This document shows, one piece after another, positions 48,358 to 59,956 of a stretch of DNA of 64,000 bases. The position numbers and the translations under genes were made by a program. Under the pieces are notes generated by a model. It had not been told where the DNA came from and made no database searches. It saw only the letters and a program-made list of their open reading frames with translations. This DNA comes from Mercurialis annua. Lineage: Eukaryota > Streptophyta > Magnoliopsida > Malpighiales > Euphorbiaceae. The stretch spans positions 8,315,501 to 8,379,500 of the forward strand of contig NC_065575.1 of NCBI RefSeq assembly GCF_937616625.2, written 5' to 3'. Numbering within the stretch: the first letter of the stretch is position 1; the number at the start of each line of letters is the position of its first letter.

Positions 48358-51300
48358 CACCACCCATCTCCGAGTAGTATTCGCCGCCGGCGGAACCGGA
48401 GGACACATAATCCCAGCAGTAGCAATAGCTGATGAACTCAGATCATCAAACCCCAACACGCAAATCCTCTTCATAGGATCACCCAACAGCATGGAGTCCA
48501 CCGCCATCCCATCAGCCGGCTATAATTTCTCCCCACTCCCACCGTTTAATCTCCACCGCCCACTATTCTCCCTTCAAAATCTTTCACTTCCATTTCACTT
48601 ACTCCAATCAATCATCCACACCTTCAAATTACTTCAACAATTCAAGCCTGATATAGTCATAGGAACTGGTGGGTATGTTTCATTTCCCACTTGTGTTGCA
48701 GCTTTACTTGCAAGAATCAAGCTTGTTGTTCAAGAACAAAGCTCGGTTCCCGGCATTGCGAACTCGGTTCTTTCGGGTTTTTCTGAGGTTGTTTTTGTTG
48801 CTTATAATTCTACAGTTGAGTGTTTTTCCAAGAAATGTAAGTGTGTTGTTAGTGGGAATCCTATAAGGTTGTCTTTGAGGCAGTTTGTGTCTAAGGCTGT
48901 GGCTAGGAAAGAGTTTTTTCCTATGTCTGGTGGGAAACAAGGGAAAAAAGTGATCTTGGTTCTTGGTGGGTCTTATGGGGCTAATACTATTAATGTAGCT
49001 TTGTTGTATATTTATAATAAAATGTTGGTTCAGCATAAGAATTGGTTTATTATTTGGCAAACTGGAGTTGAGGCTTATAATGAGATGGAAAGCGTTGTTC
49101 GGATTCATCCGCATTTGGTTTTGACTCCGTAAGTTGTTTGATTCTCTGCTTTTTTTCTTGATGAATGTATGGATTTTATGCAATTCTTGTGTGGCTCATT
49201 AGTTATCTATGTTGCACAGGGAAACTTGTCGAGTCCTATATTTGGACTCTTTGTTTCCGCTTTTGAAAACACTTGTAAAAATTCGTGCATAAATGTCGTG
49301 TCAGCTGTTTTCTGCTTTGGAATTTCTTGTTTCGGCTATTATGTTTGTGTGCTACATAGTTGGTTGTAGGGTGTAGTTGTTAGTAGTATTGAGTTCAATC
49401 TGCGATTCATACACAATATAGGCTCTTCTTTAAAAGTTGTACTAGGGAAAGAAAGGGGAATTACAGGATAAACGTTCTCTTAATGTGCGAGACATATGAA
49501 GTTTATTCTCAAGCTATGGAAATTCCCACCTTTAATAAAAGAAAAGAGTTGTTTATGCATTTCATATAAGGTTAAGAATTTTTTTCGTGTTTGTTTGTTT
49601 CTTCTAATTGAAAGAGCAAACTGTCTTAACTACTGAGACAATAAGACTTAATGAAATAGACTACGGCATCTTTGTTTGCCTTTGTTATGTGTTCTATGAA
49701 CCTGGATAGGATTGTGCTTCTTCATTGTGACTGTTAGAGATAATGATAATTATCTTTGGAGCTTAAACTACCATCTTGAGCTTTTAGGTGGAGTGATGGT
49801 AGCGTAGCCTGATCAAAAGTTCTAGAGATCGATTCTTGGTAACCCTAAATTAATTAATTAAATTCTTAAGATAAAGTGGGTCTACTTGTTCACGCTTCAA
49901 GTGTGCGGGGGCATGCTAGAGATATTGATAACTACTGTTGGAATCTCACCTAACAACTTGAGCTTCTTTTAGGTGTATTGGTTATTTGAAATTGACATTA
50001 TGCAAAAAAATGGCAGTGAACCTAGTTAATTGGATTTGGTTGCACCTTACACTATATGTAATTATATATATCTTTTCTTCTACTTCTTATTTGGATGGGA
50101 TACACGTCGTTTTGCCTTTTTATATTTTGAGAAGTTGTATTGGTTTTCTGTAATTTTCCGAATCCCTGCTTGTAACTGTCACTTTATTTGTTCATTTCTC
50201 TGAATGAATGAGCATAGCAGCTTTGATTTGTGTTCCGAGACTTGTAACTGTATAATCTACATTCTCTATAAATGTTGACACAATGCAGGTTTTTGCATTC
50301 AATGGATTTGGCTTACGCTGCTGCAGACCTTGTTGTCTCTAGAGCAGGTGCAATGACGTGCTCTGAGATTTTAGCTACTGGGAAACCTGCTATTCTGGTA
50401 AAATGAAAAGAAAATAATAAAAAAAAATTGTTCTTCTCTTTCAATTGTTTTCTCGTGGGTTTCCATTGATAAGTGCTGCCTCTTGTGTGTGATCACTGAT
50501 TCACTGGTATAATAATAGTTAGAATCATGTCGGATATAGGTGAGCGTACTGCGTAACTTTTCTAAGTTACAAACAAACCGCCCTCCAGGATTTTTCGTTC
50601 GAAATGGCTGATCATTTGCATGCTGTACTTAGATAATTGGTTGTTCGAGTAAGAAAGGCAAAAGAAAATTCTATAGTTTCTGCTGCTGCAATATTTCTAT
50701 TAAACACGACATAAAGACTATGCAGTGCAGTGGATAGTTAGTTAATGTGTTCTTCAATGCAAAGTTCAACTGGAATGCTTCCTGTTGTATTTGGGATAAT
50801 GTTGCACTATAATGATGTTTAGGCATATCTGTCCAATATGTAACTGTGAACTTATCAATAATATCATTGACACAATTATGCTGGGAATTGTTCTTAGAAA
50901 ATCATACTGGTGTCATTAGCAACACAAGTTTGAATGTTTGAACTTTTCAGCTTCTCTATATTGCTGCTAATTTTACCAATCGACAAAAGAATTCTCATTG
51001 AAATTGATTAATCGTGTATCCTTAGATGTTTCAAAATGATTGGAACTAAGGATGGCAGTATATGTGCTTTGGTGTTTTAACTTGCCATCCTTTAAACTCC
51101 ATATATGTATAAACCTGACTTTCATCACTTCTTTGTCAGTTGTTTATCCATTCTGCATTGATATGCCCGAATATTTGTGAAGTTGGATTGGAATGGCTGT
51201 ATTGCTTTATCAAATATTACTTTTTTATATTTTACAGATACCATCTCCAAATACTGAAGAAGGACACCAAGTAAGAAATGCTTCTCTTCTGGCAGATGTA

Positions 51301-52226
51301 GCAGGTTCAAGGATTATAATCGAAGACGAGCTAGATTCGACTACTCTGGAAACCACAATTGAAGAGATATTGGGTATGTTTGACATTTTGCAAATTTAAA
51401 TTTATATGAGGTATCTTAATGAATATTCTCATTTTCATGCTCTGCCATTCTAATGCTCAAGTTAATTTACAGCATGCCTTATATGTCATGCTCTTCTATA
51501 ATGTAGTAAATAAGCGATGATTTTGGTTCTGATAGTCATTGATGTTTTTCTTTTTCCTGCTGCAATACGAAAAGTGCTCGTCGATGTTTCATGACTGCTT
51601 TCATACTCTAGCCATCTTTCTTTCGGATTCTTGTCAATCTATAAACATATAATTTCGTATTCTGCATTTCCTAGCAGCCAACTAGATAGTATTTTCCCCA
51701 TTGACAAATGATGAAAGCACATCTACAAATTGGATGTATTTAGTATTCTATGATTACAAAAATTTCAAGTACATATTATCGCAAAAAAATAAAATATCAA
51801 GTACATGTAAACTGCAAGCAGCAAGCTTTGTTTATGATGCAATTTTCAATTTTTTTTGCAAAATTATATACAAGAAATGAATGTCTCTCAAGCCTATCTA
51901 GATTTATATAATCTTCAGAAATGAAACTAGAGAAACTAATTAGCCCAAAAACAGAAAAATCTAGAGACATGAGATAGAAGAGTTCCTCGAAGGTTTAGAG
52001 CAAACAATAATAATAGAAGGATTTTTGTTTTGATTGTGAGCATTGCATTAGATTTTCTAACTGATAACTGACCATATTGTTTGATACACCAGGAGATGAA
52101 ATTTTGATGGCAGATATGTCGGAAAGGGCAATAAAAGCTGCAAAGCCGGATGCCTCTGCAGAAATCGTGCGCCATATTCTTTCACTGGTTGAGACATCAA
52201 AGGCAAAGAATAGCAACTTTAGTTGA
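48164..52226 (+). CDS. MURG: Plastid MurG-type UDP-GlcNAc transferase
   Basis: Four exons (48164-49128, 50289-50397, 51238-51373, 52093-52226) join in frame through GT-AG introns to 447 residues. MurG adds GlcNAc from UDP-GlcNAc to lipid I to make lipid II, the last membrane-side step of peptidoglycan precursor synthesis. Residues 1-65 are Pro/Ser/Thr/His-rich and resemble a chloroplast transit peptide. Then come [20 protein letters not shown] (donor and lipid loop), [35 protein letters not shown], and across exons two to three [20 protein letters not shown], then [15 protein letters not shown], all MurG/GT28 signatures. The origin is thought to be the cyanobacterial endosymbiont. Mosses need such enzymes for plastid division; the role in flowering plants is less clear. 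The frame is intact. Confidence 0.93.
49790..49985. repeat. Repeat fragment in MurG intron 1
   Basis: The block from taccatcttgagcttttagg to cctaacaacttgagcttctt has a phrase repeated at both ends and a style found in many plant retroelement remnants. Type undetermined. Confidence 0.4.
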
Positions 52227-52856
52227 TAAACAAAGAAATAAAGTAATTTTTTCTTCATAAACTAACCTTACTGTAAATTTTTCACATGATACGGCGTCTT
52301 CTTCACCCTCTAATGGTCGGAATTTCTTACAGGGCTCCATTGTTTGATCGAAGCTGAGAATGTGTGCCTCCTAGCCATTTCAATAAGGCTAGAATCATGC
52401 ATAGAACTGCTTTATTTCTACTCTGGTTGCAAATAAGCTAGATAGATAGTCAATTAGTCATATATTTTCCAATAATAATATCCTGATTAATCAAGTCATA
52501 TACTTTTTAATAATAAGATCCTGATTGTAGCCTATCCTTTTTGTATCCATTTTTCAAGGCTCCGACTGTTTGCATTCCCTGTAAAGCTAATGGAGTATAT
52601 TTTTGTGTGTCGGAAAATTAATAATTAATAATTATTTAAATTGAGAGTTAGTCAATAGGTTATTTGAATTATTTCAGTTATTCCAAAATTAAGATGTTTA
52701 ATGGTATTTTTAGTTTATCTAGATTCTCTTTGTTATAAAATTTTCTATAATAAGTTAAGTTGTGCTCTTGGAAATTTATAAGAAAACTAGGTCAATGTCA
52801 CTGTGTTGCAGGGATAAAATTGAATATATGTAATGTTCTATAAGATGTATTTCTAA
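52227..52856. other. 3' flank of MurG, no gene seen
   Basis: AT-rich; contains the likely 3' UTR of MurG. No other feature is supported. Confidence 0.5.
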
Positions 52857-53729
52857 TGAAGCAACTACTAATTCAAATGCATTGAATCTTACACCTAAAC
52901 AAGTGCAAAAGCTATATCCTTTATTGAATGATTCAACTGTAGCACCCAATAGAATGAAAGCTCCCATCACTCATGTTGGAACTGTCCAACTATTTTTCAA
53001 TTTTTTATCAAACTAGTTCAATTTTTGAACTCATTCATATGATTTGAATGGTCATCATTACAGTTAGGGGGGTGTGCATTCGGTTCAAACCGAACAGAAC
53101 CGAATTTTGGCCTTTTTAGAAAACCGAACCGGACCGAAATTTTAAGAAAAGGAAAAATTTCAAACCAAACCGAACCGAATATTTCGGTTCGGTTCGGTTT
53201 ACATAGAAATCTGTATGAATTTTTTTTATAACTCAAAACCGAACCGAATCGACCAACCGAAATTTCTTTGAAATCTCAAACCGAACCGAACCGAATTTGT
53301 TGGTTCGGTTCGGTTTTTCGGTTTCGGTTCGGTTTTGCACACCCCTAATTACAGTCTTACTATAGTTGATGGTTCCTCAAAATTTACCTAGATTTACTTG
53401 TTGAAGTACAAATCTCAAGTCTCTGATGTTGTCTTATAGTTTATCAGCTTATTCTTAATCAATTTCACAAGTCTATTCCAGAGATAAGAACACACAATGG
53501 AACTGAATTTTCTCTTCCAACTTTTTATGCTTCAAAAGGGATTATCCATCAAACAACTTGTGTCTATGCACCCAAATAGAACGGTATTCTAGAATGCAAG
53601 CATCAACATCTTCTTAATGTCGCTATATCCTTTTTGTTTCAAGCTCACTTGCCCATTATTTTATGGGGTCATGCCATACTTACTGCAGCTCACTTAATCA
53701 ATCGAGTTCCAACTCTTATATTGAACAAT
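52857..53729 (+). pseudogene. Ty1/copia relic (gag-protease and integrase pieces)
   Basis: 52857-53010 reads as ALNLTPKQVQKLYPLLNDST and MKAPITHVGTVQLF, like the stretch around the copia protease. After a nested hAT MITE, 53475-53729 reads IRTHNGTEFSLPTFYASKGI, then VYAPK-stop-NGILECKHQHLLNVA, ending LINRVPTLILNN, like the copia integrase core. There are stops and a large gap between them, so the relic is dead. It is cut at 53730 by a CACTA-type end. Confidence 0.8.
53065..53347. mobile_element. hAT-type MITE
   Basis: The ends TAGGGGGGTGTGCA and TGCACACCCCTA are inverted repeats. The interior is alternating ggttcggtt and aaccgaaccg. An exact 8-bp target duplication ATTACAGT lies at 53057-53064 and 53348-53355. 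It is inserted in the copia relic. Confidence 0.93.
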
Positions 53730-53910
53730 CACTAGTAAAAAAACAGATTTAGCGACGGAAATTTCTGTCACTAAATGCCTCGAATCCGTCGCTAATCACG
53801 TTTAGCGACAAATTAGCAACGGACAAATCCGTCGCTAAACCTTGACGCAAAACGGTTAGCGACGGAAAAAAATCTCTCGTTAATTTAGCGACGAAAAAAA
53901 AATCGTCGGC
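53730..53910. mobile_element. CACTA (En/Spm-type) end
   Basis: It begins CACTAGTAAAAAAACAG immediately after the copia sequence breaks off. Short subterminal repeats of tttagcgacgga and tccgtcgctaa type in both orientations follow, as CACTA ends do. No matching CTAGTG end or transposase is found in the window, so this is a one-ended or deleted copy. Confidence 0.8.
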
Positions 53911-54861
53911 GGATTTACAACGGCGAAAATTTAATTATGATGGATGATATATTGATTTTTCAAAAATTCGCAATCATTAAACGGCAGATTAACGCAATTT
54001 TTTTTTTGAAAACAAAATATATTAATTAAATTGCAAAAAATATTAATTTTAATTATTAATCAATTCACCAATCACTTGATAGGTCACTCATCCAATCCAT
54101 CAATCCATTGAAAATTTTGCGCAAACTTTCCAGCAGGTCATCCATTTTACAATAACTCTCTCACCCAAAGTTTTTTATCCCTGAAATTCTCCCACACTTA
54201 ACTTCTTCTTAACCAATTCAAATTCTTATTATATATTTATGTATATTATATTTAAATATAACTAAAAATAAATATTTACTCCTGCACTTTACTCTCGCAT
54301 TTTAAATAATTATTATTTATTAAATAATATTATTATTTAAATAATATTTTTAGAAAATGATTACTTTTTTAAAATAATTCTTTTTTTAATTATTGTTTAT
54401 ATTAATAATCATTTTTTATTATTAAAAAAGTTTAATTGTTCTTAAAATAATTTCCTTAAATTGTAATGCCACAAAGATCTCAACATAAATGATAGAATGT
54501 CATGTCACATATTTCTGTTAATTAATAGAGAGTGAGTTTCACTTACCAATTTCCTTTCATGTAAGGGTGTAAATATTGGATTTTGGTAAGTATATGGACC
54601 CGAACGTGAACAATATTAGGGAACCGGACGTGAATAATTTTAGGATATGAACCTATCGAATAAAACGGTAAAATAGAAGGTTCTTAGTATGGATTTTGCC
54701 TTTATTTTGAGTGGAGTGTAATAAGTTGCCGAGAAAATATCTACACTTGTTGGTCAAATTAATTCCTTTGTTCACATCAGCCTCGTCCCAATCTTTTTCT
54801 TTTCTTGGAAAATTACCAATCACGTATTATTAAACAATAATGATATAACTGTAAGTAATTA
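53911..54861. other. AT-rich, no gene seen
   Basis: This could be the remainder of the CACTA element or host DNA. No reading frame or terminus supports either. Confidence 0.4.
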
Positions 54862-54870
54862 TTCTTTTTA

Positions 54871-55771
54871 GGCTAATCACCTTAAAAACTACCGACCTTT
54901 CATTTTTTTTTCAATAACACCCTGACCTTTTAATTACGTCAATTGTACCCTATTTCGTATTTTTACGTTTCAATAGCACCCTAAAGTATTAAATTGAACT
55001 CTTTTCATTTGAATAAAATTTAAAACAAATCCTTCATATTTTTGAAAAGCTCAAAATGTTATATAATGTTTTAAATTATACGCATAAACCCTCTTCTCAA
55101 TAATAAAAAATATATAAAATAAATAAATTAAATAAAAATCCACCGCCTCCTCTCGGACCCTCCGTCACTGGTGCCTTCCGACTCTCCGTCACCGGTCTTC
55201 CCCGCTGCTGGTCTTCCATGGAGAAGACCAGCTCGTCTTCCCCATGGAAGACGAGATCGTCTTCCCCAAGGAAGACCAGTAAATCTGCTGGTCTTCCTTG
55301 GGGAAGACGATCTGGTCTTCCCCAAGGAAGACCAGATCTGCTGGTCTTCTATGAAAGACGAGCTGGTCGTCTTCCATGGAAAACAACCAGCTCGTCTCCG
55401 GTAGACACCGGAGAGCGGCGGGTGGCGGCCGGCAGGGATGGCGGATTTCTTTTTTAATATTTATTTAATTTTGAATTAAGTAATTAATTATATATGTATT
55501 TAATTAATTTTTTATTTAGGATTTATTTGAAAGTTTTTTAAGTTAAGGAACTTATTAGAATTTGTCCAAGTAGAAAAAGGTATAAAATGACTCTTAAATT
55601 TGTATTTTTTATAAAATTTAATCCTTGTAATAGTAAAATCATCTATTTTTTTTTAAATTAGGGTGCTATTGAAACGTAAAAATACGAAATAGGGTGCAAT
55701 TGACGAAATTACAAGGTCAGGGTGTTATTGAAAAAAAAATGAAAGGTCAGTAGTTTTTAAGGTGATTAGCC
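54871..55771. mobile_element. Mutator-type MITE carrying a GC-rich palindromic cassette
   Basis: The ends GGCTAATCACCTTAAAAACTA and, inverted, GGCTAATCACCTTAAAAACTA are identical over 21 bases, with arms continuing about 120 bp (cgtttcaatagcaccctaa). An exact 9-bp target duplication TTCTTTTTA lies at 54862-54870 and 55772-55780. The middle (55138-55440) is far more GC-rich than its surroundings. It holds no transposase. Confidence 0.93.
55138..55440. repeat. GC-rich repeat cassette built on GAAGAC/GTCTTC
   Basis: About a dozen GAAGAC or GTCTTC hexamers are spaced roughly 10-20 bp apart, within units such as tggtcttccttggggaagac and ccatggaagacgagctggtc that are themselves palindromes. Several frames are open through it on both strands because the repeat is a multiple of three in places. 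I do not believe any is a gene. Confidence 0.88.
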
Positions 55772-55810
55772 TTCTTTTTATTTTTCTTCTTTCAAGATCA
55801 AAAAAAGCAA

Positions 55811-56557
55811 ATGAAACCCCATATTTTCTGCTTAATCGCCCTATTCTTTCTCTCAGTTTTATTCTCAGTATCTAATTGTCAAGATGATGAGAATTACAGA
55901 AAGTGCATCACTCCTTTTAGCTATGGAAACTTAATGCATCTTAGCTACCCATTCTGGAGCGACGATCGTCCCGAAATTTATGGTCATGAAGGATTCAAGC
56001 TTACTAATTGCACCGAAGCTCAGGTGCCCATTATTACCATACAAAACGAAGAATTTCGCGTTGTATCGGTAAATCAGTCAGGGAGTTTGATGACGATAGC
56101 GAGGGAAGATTACTGGGAAGATATATGCCCTGACAATTTCGCAAACACCACACTCAATCAAACTCTCTTCACTTTCTCCCAACCATTTCCAAATATTAGT
56201 TTATTTTATAACTGCAACTACCAGCCCCCGAGCATGAAGCAAATCATATTCCCATGCTATTCTCGGAATTCGTTCTACGCAACGGATGATATTTTGAGAG
56301 GGTGGGGAATCGACCGGCCGGAGTGCGAGCAAAGAGTAAATATTCCGATTCTGATGGATGATCTCAGAGAAATTTGGAGTGGAGTGGAAGCTTTGGAGGA
56401 CGTATTGAGACGAGGGTTCAATGTGGTTTACGAGTATCATGAGAAGTGCCAGGAATGCCAAGTTACCATACAAAACCAATTCAGCCAAATCAAACCAAAT
56501 ATTACAGTTTCAAAGGCTATTGGTTTTACATTAGTTTTAAAAATTAAAGTATTTTAA
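55811..56557 (+). pseudogene. Wall-associated-kinase-like extracellular domain, truncated
   Basis: The frame has a signal peptide (MKPHIFCLIALFFLSVLFSV, about 23 residues). A GUB_WAK-type galacturonan-binding region follows at about residues 32-110 (CITPFSYGNLMHLSYPFW, FKLTNCTEAQVPIITI). A WAK-associated Cys-rich part follows (FYNCNYQPP, FPCYSRNSFYA, PECEQRVNIPI, LRRGFNVVYEY, CQECQ). This is the ectodomain of LRK10L/WAK-like receptor kinases, which sense cell-wall pectin or pathogens at the plasma membrane. The family normally continues with a Ser-Gly-Gly-rich Cys motif, a transmembrane helix and a kinase. Here about 25 unrelated residues follow and then a stop, because repeat sequence replaces the rest. 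It is either a pseudogene or a secreted ectodomain alone. Several N-glycosylation sites are visible. Confidence 0.82.
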
Positions 56558-57073
56558 TTGTTGGTCTGGTTTGCGGTTCAAAAATTATAAACCAAACCAA
56601 ACCAATATATATATATATATAAACACATACACATTTTTATTATATATATATATATATATTATAACTTACAAATTATATTTTCAACACTATTTTTTAAAAT
56701 TGTACTTGATAAAATAATATATTTAATATTTTAAAAATTGTTATAATATTAAAAATGTGAAAAAATTAATATAAAAACTTTATGAAATACTTTTTTCATT
56801 TGTTAGTCTATAATGTTACATGAATAAAAGATTTATTTTTATGATGAAAAAATGATTTTAAATTATTTAAATTTTTATTTTACATGATAAATAAAATAAT
56901 AATTTGTTGATGGTTTGATCTGGTTTTCAAGAAAAAAATACCAAACTAAATCTAACCTTTTTGCCGGTTCGTCATCAATATGATTTGGTTTAAAAAAAAA
57001 AATTGAACCAGTATAATTGGTTTGAATTAAAAAATTAATTATTAATCGGTCAAATCAAACTATATACACCTAA
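56470..57073. mobile_element. AT-rich inverted-repeat element truncating the WAK-like gene
   Basis: From about 56470 the sequence becomes rich in aaaccaattcagccaaatca and caaaccaaaccaat motifs. Near 56945-57073 their mirror images occur (tttgccggttc, ttggtttgaa, ggtcaaatcaaactatatac). The pattern is that of a hAT-type MITE of the ggtttggtt class. The receptor sequence does not resume to its right. Confidence 0.6.
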
Positions 57074-57628
57074 TTATAATATAAAAGAATTTATTTGTGC
57101 AATGTACTAAATGAACAAATATAACGTATTTTAAGTGCTCTATCAAACATTGATTTGAAACTAAGTTAATAACTAAGATGAAGAAAAAAATTGTAATAAC
57201 TAATTGAGCTTTTAAGCTCATGAATATTCTTTTTTTCCTTAATTTGTGATTAGCTCTTTTAGTATAGAAAATTACGAATTTAATATCTACACTTTTGCTA
57301 TAAAACAATTCTATCATACAATATTTTACTATAATTTGTTTGCAACATACTAATTATATTTCTTATGTCATGTAAATATTTTAATATACTATTTTTTTTA
57401 TTTTTTATTTTTTAGGAAAATATCTTTACATTATAATTTTTGAATTTAAATTAATTTGAAAATTATTTTATGTGATTTATCAGGTTAAATTTTGAAGTGA
57501 GTTTTATGACAGTGCCTATCCTGGTAACACTGTTTATTGCAAATTCAAAATTAAAATATCAAAAAATTTCTTTTGTGTTGATGTCTGATGATGTAGAATT
57601 TTTCTTAATGCAATTTGAGCTTTCAATG
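57074..57628. other. AT-rich, no gene seen
   Basis: No supported feature; it lies between the element in the WAK-like gene and the LTR retrotransposon. Confidence 0.5.
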
Positions 57629-57633
57629 GTTAT

Positions 57634-58257
57634 TGATGGATACCGAATCTTACAGTAAATATAATGGAGCCGAGTCACAGGAGATCCGCTCTCAGGTGAT
57701 ACCGGACTCCCTCTGAAGGCCTGGAGATATGAAAGAGACGCCGAATCCCTTGAGATTCGGTGATATGCCAACTGATACCGAATCCCTTGAGATTCGGTGA
57801 TATTGCCATTAAAGACCGAATCCCACATGATCCGCCCAAAGCGCGTTAGTCCGGGATTCGGGTAATCGACCAAGAATAGAAGTATTGTCCCACAAACACC
57901 ATATATGGAAGGATAAGCTCTACCTTAGGAAGATAAGACTATTTAGGAAGACGTTTCTAAATAGGACTCTTATCAGATTAAGGTAGATCTCGACAAATCA
58001 GGAGAATCCCTACTATGTTGCCGAATCCCTACAAAATAGGATTCACTTGCCTACTATGACTCTACAAGGTATATTCGACTACTATAAAAGGAGTACGAGG
58101 TATGCCTAGAATCACAATTACATTAATATACACAAAACGCTGCTCAAAGCTCTAAACTGACTTTAGCATCGGAGAGTTAACCGGACAACCACCGTCCGGT
58201 TAGCTTCTACCTTATTTTGCAGGTCTTACTCACCGGCTCAGAAGGCAGACTCCATCA
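57634..58257 (+). repeat. 5' LTR
   Basis: It is 624 bp, TG...CA bounded. A TATA-like ctactataaaaggag at 58079-58093 is the probable core promoter. It contains the local direct repeat accgaatcccttgagattcggtgat (two copies, 57740-57800). Compared with the 3' LTR it lacks a few bases after tattgtcc. Confidence 0.93.
58083..58090 (+). promoter_or_regulatory. TATA box in the 5' LTR
   Basis: The sequence tataaaag lies within actataaaaggagtacgagg and is conserved at the same place in the 3' LTR. Its position about 165 bp before the LTR end suits an LTR promoter. Confidence 0.6.
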
Positions 58258-58258
58258 A

Positions 58259-58276
58259 TTGGCGCCGTCTGTGGGA
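58259..58276 (+). other. Primer binding site
   Basis: TTGGCGCCGTCTGTGGGA follows the 5' LTR after one base. It matches the form of plant Ty3 (Tat-type) primer sites complementary to a tRNA 3' end. The tRNA identity was not verified. Confidence 0.85.
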
Positions 58277-59306
58277 AAACATAAAAATAAATTCCTCACC
58301 CTTTCGGCGGGAGAAAACATAAAAATAATTAAAAAGAGCAAGCGAAGGCTCCTGCATCCGAGCCCTACAAGATTCCATAAAAGAACAAAAAAGGCGAATC
58401 GCGTTGGGATGAAGCTGACCTAAAGGAATACCTAAATTATGACAGACCTCTACGATCAAAGACTCTAAGGGGAACCTAAGACCCGCCAACAGCTGTTCAT
58501 GGAAAATTACTATATTTGAAGGCGAATCGGTGCTATGATTCGCCCGATACAATTTTCCAGGTCTCAAAATAACATATGACCCAGGAAAACTAAATTACTC
58601 GGCATAGCTAATTATCTGTTCTCTCGACAAGGAGCTCCGGGTATTTTCTAGCTCGTCACGAGCACCCTTCACCCCCTCGGTTACTTCTGACATTTTAAAA
58701 AATTAAAAAGGGGGGGAAACAAGAAACGATAGTGAAATTAAAATTCCAAAAGATCAAAAGAAAGAAAAGACGAAGAACAGGAAGAACAAGAACAAGCAGA
58801 ATTAAAACTGCAAAAGAATTACCCAAAACAAGAAATCAAATTAACGAAAGGGTAAATACCTCGCAAGCAAATATGCAGGATCAAAAGAAAGATAAGGAGC
58901 AACTCGAAAACGAGAAATCTTGAAAGCAGAGAAGAAACCCACAGAAAGCTTGAAGAGAGATTTCCTTTTATGAGAATAACAGTTGCAGAAAGAGCAAAAA
59001 TGGAAGAAGAAGAAAAATGAACAATTATATAGCCTAAGGCAAGGAAGTTGAAAAGACGAGATCTCATAATTACAAATGAGGACCAACTAATGGCGCACGA
59101 AGACACTTGTCCTTCATCCAGTTACAACCCTCTGCTGATAGGCGACACGTGGCAACACAAAGAATCTTACTAGACAAGAAACGTCACCCACAAACATATG
59201 AAACGACTCGCCCGGAATACAAAACGACTCGCCCGTGATATAAAAAGACTCAGCTCCAAAAGAGCTAAAATCTACTAAGGCATGAATACCAATTACTTCA
59301 GCTCAC

Positions 59307-59320
59307 TTGCGGGGGGCTAA
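59307..59320 (+). other. Polypurine tract
   Basis: The sequence ttgcggggggctaa stands directly before the 3' LTR, the expected plus-strand priming site. Confidence 0.75.
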
Positions 59321-59951
59321 TGATGGATACCGAATCCTACAGTAAATATAATGGAGCCGAGTCACAGGAGATCCGCTCTCAGGTGATACCGGACTCCCCC
59401 TGAAGGCCTGAAGATATGAAGGAGACGCTGAATCCCTTGAGATTCGGTGATATGCCAACTGATACCGAATCCCTTGAGATTTGGTGATATGCCATTAAAG
59501 ACCGAATCCCACATGATCCGCCCAAAGCGCGTTAGTCCGGGATTCGGGTAATCGACCAAGAATGGAAGTATTGTCCTATTCGGACACAAACACCATATAT
59601 GGAAGGATAAGCTCTACCTTAGGAAGGTAAGACTATTTAGCAAGACGTTCCTAAATAGGACTCTTATCAGATTAAGGTAGATTTCGACAAATCAGGAGAA
59701 TCCCTACTATGTTGTCGAATCCCTACAAAGTAGGATTCACTTGCCTACTATGACTCTACAAGGTATATTCGACTACTATAAAAGGAGTACGAGGTATGCC
59801 TAGAATCACAATTACATTGATATACACAAAACGCTGCTCAAATCTCTAAACTGACTTTAGCATCGGAGAGTTAACCGGACAACCACCGTCCGGTTAGCTT
59901 CTACTTTTTTTTGCAGGTTTTACTCACCGGCTCAGAAGGCAGACTCCATCA
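59321..59951 (+). repeat. 3' LTR
   Basis: It is 631 bp and nearly identical to the 5' LTR, with the insertion attcggac-like after tattgtcct and scattered substitutions. It ends ACTCCATCA before the GTTAT target duplication. Confidence 0.93.
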
Positions 59952-59956
59952 GTTAT

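Larger units (their letters stand above)
57634..59951 (+). mobile_element. Complete non-autonomous LTR retrotransposon, 2.3 kb
   Basis: Two LTRs (57634-58257 and 59321-59951), each starting TGATGGATACC and ending ACTCCATCA, enclose 1063 bp. The host target duplication GTTAT is exact (57629-57633 and 59952-59956). A primer binding site and a polypurine tract are in place. No gag or pol domain is readable inside; only short Lys/Arg-rich frames occur. It therefore depends on proteins from another element, probably Ty3-type judging from the primer site. The LTRs differ by a short indel and a modest number of substitutions, so it inserted recently. Confidence 0.95.

Noticed and set aside
55128..55457. 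Four overlapping frames rich in Ser, Pro, Arg and Lys in the GC-rich cassette
   Set aside because: Open in many frames because of a short repeat; no start context or domain.
58238..58567. Minus-strand 109-codon frame at the 5' LTR junction
   Set aside because: It spans the LTR end and primer site of a plus-strand element, so it is a chance frame.
58732..58923. Lys/Arg-rich frame inside the LTR element, considered as a gag nucleocapsid
   Set aside because: No zinc knuckle or capsid pattern; purine-rich DNA explains the composition.
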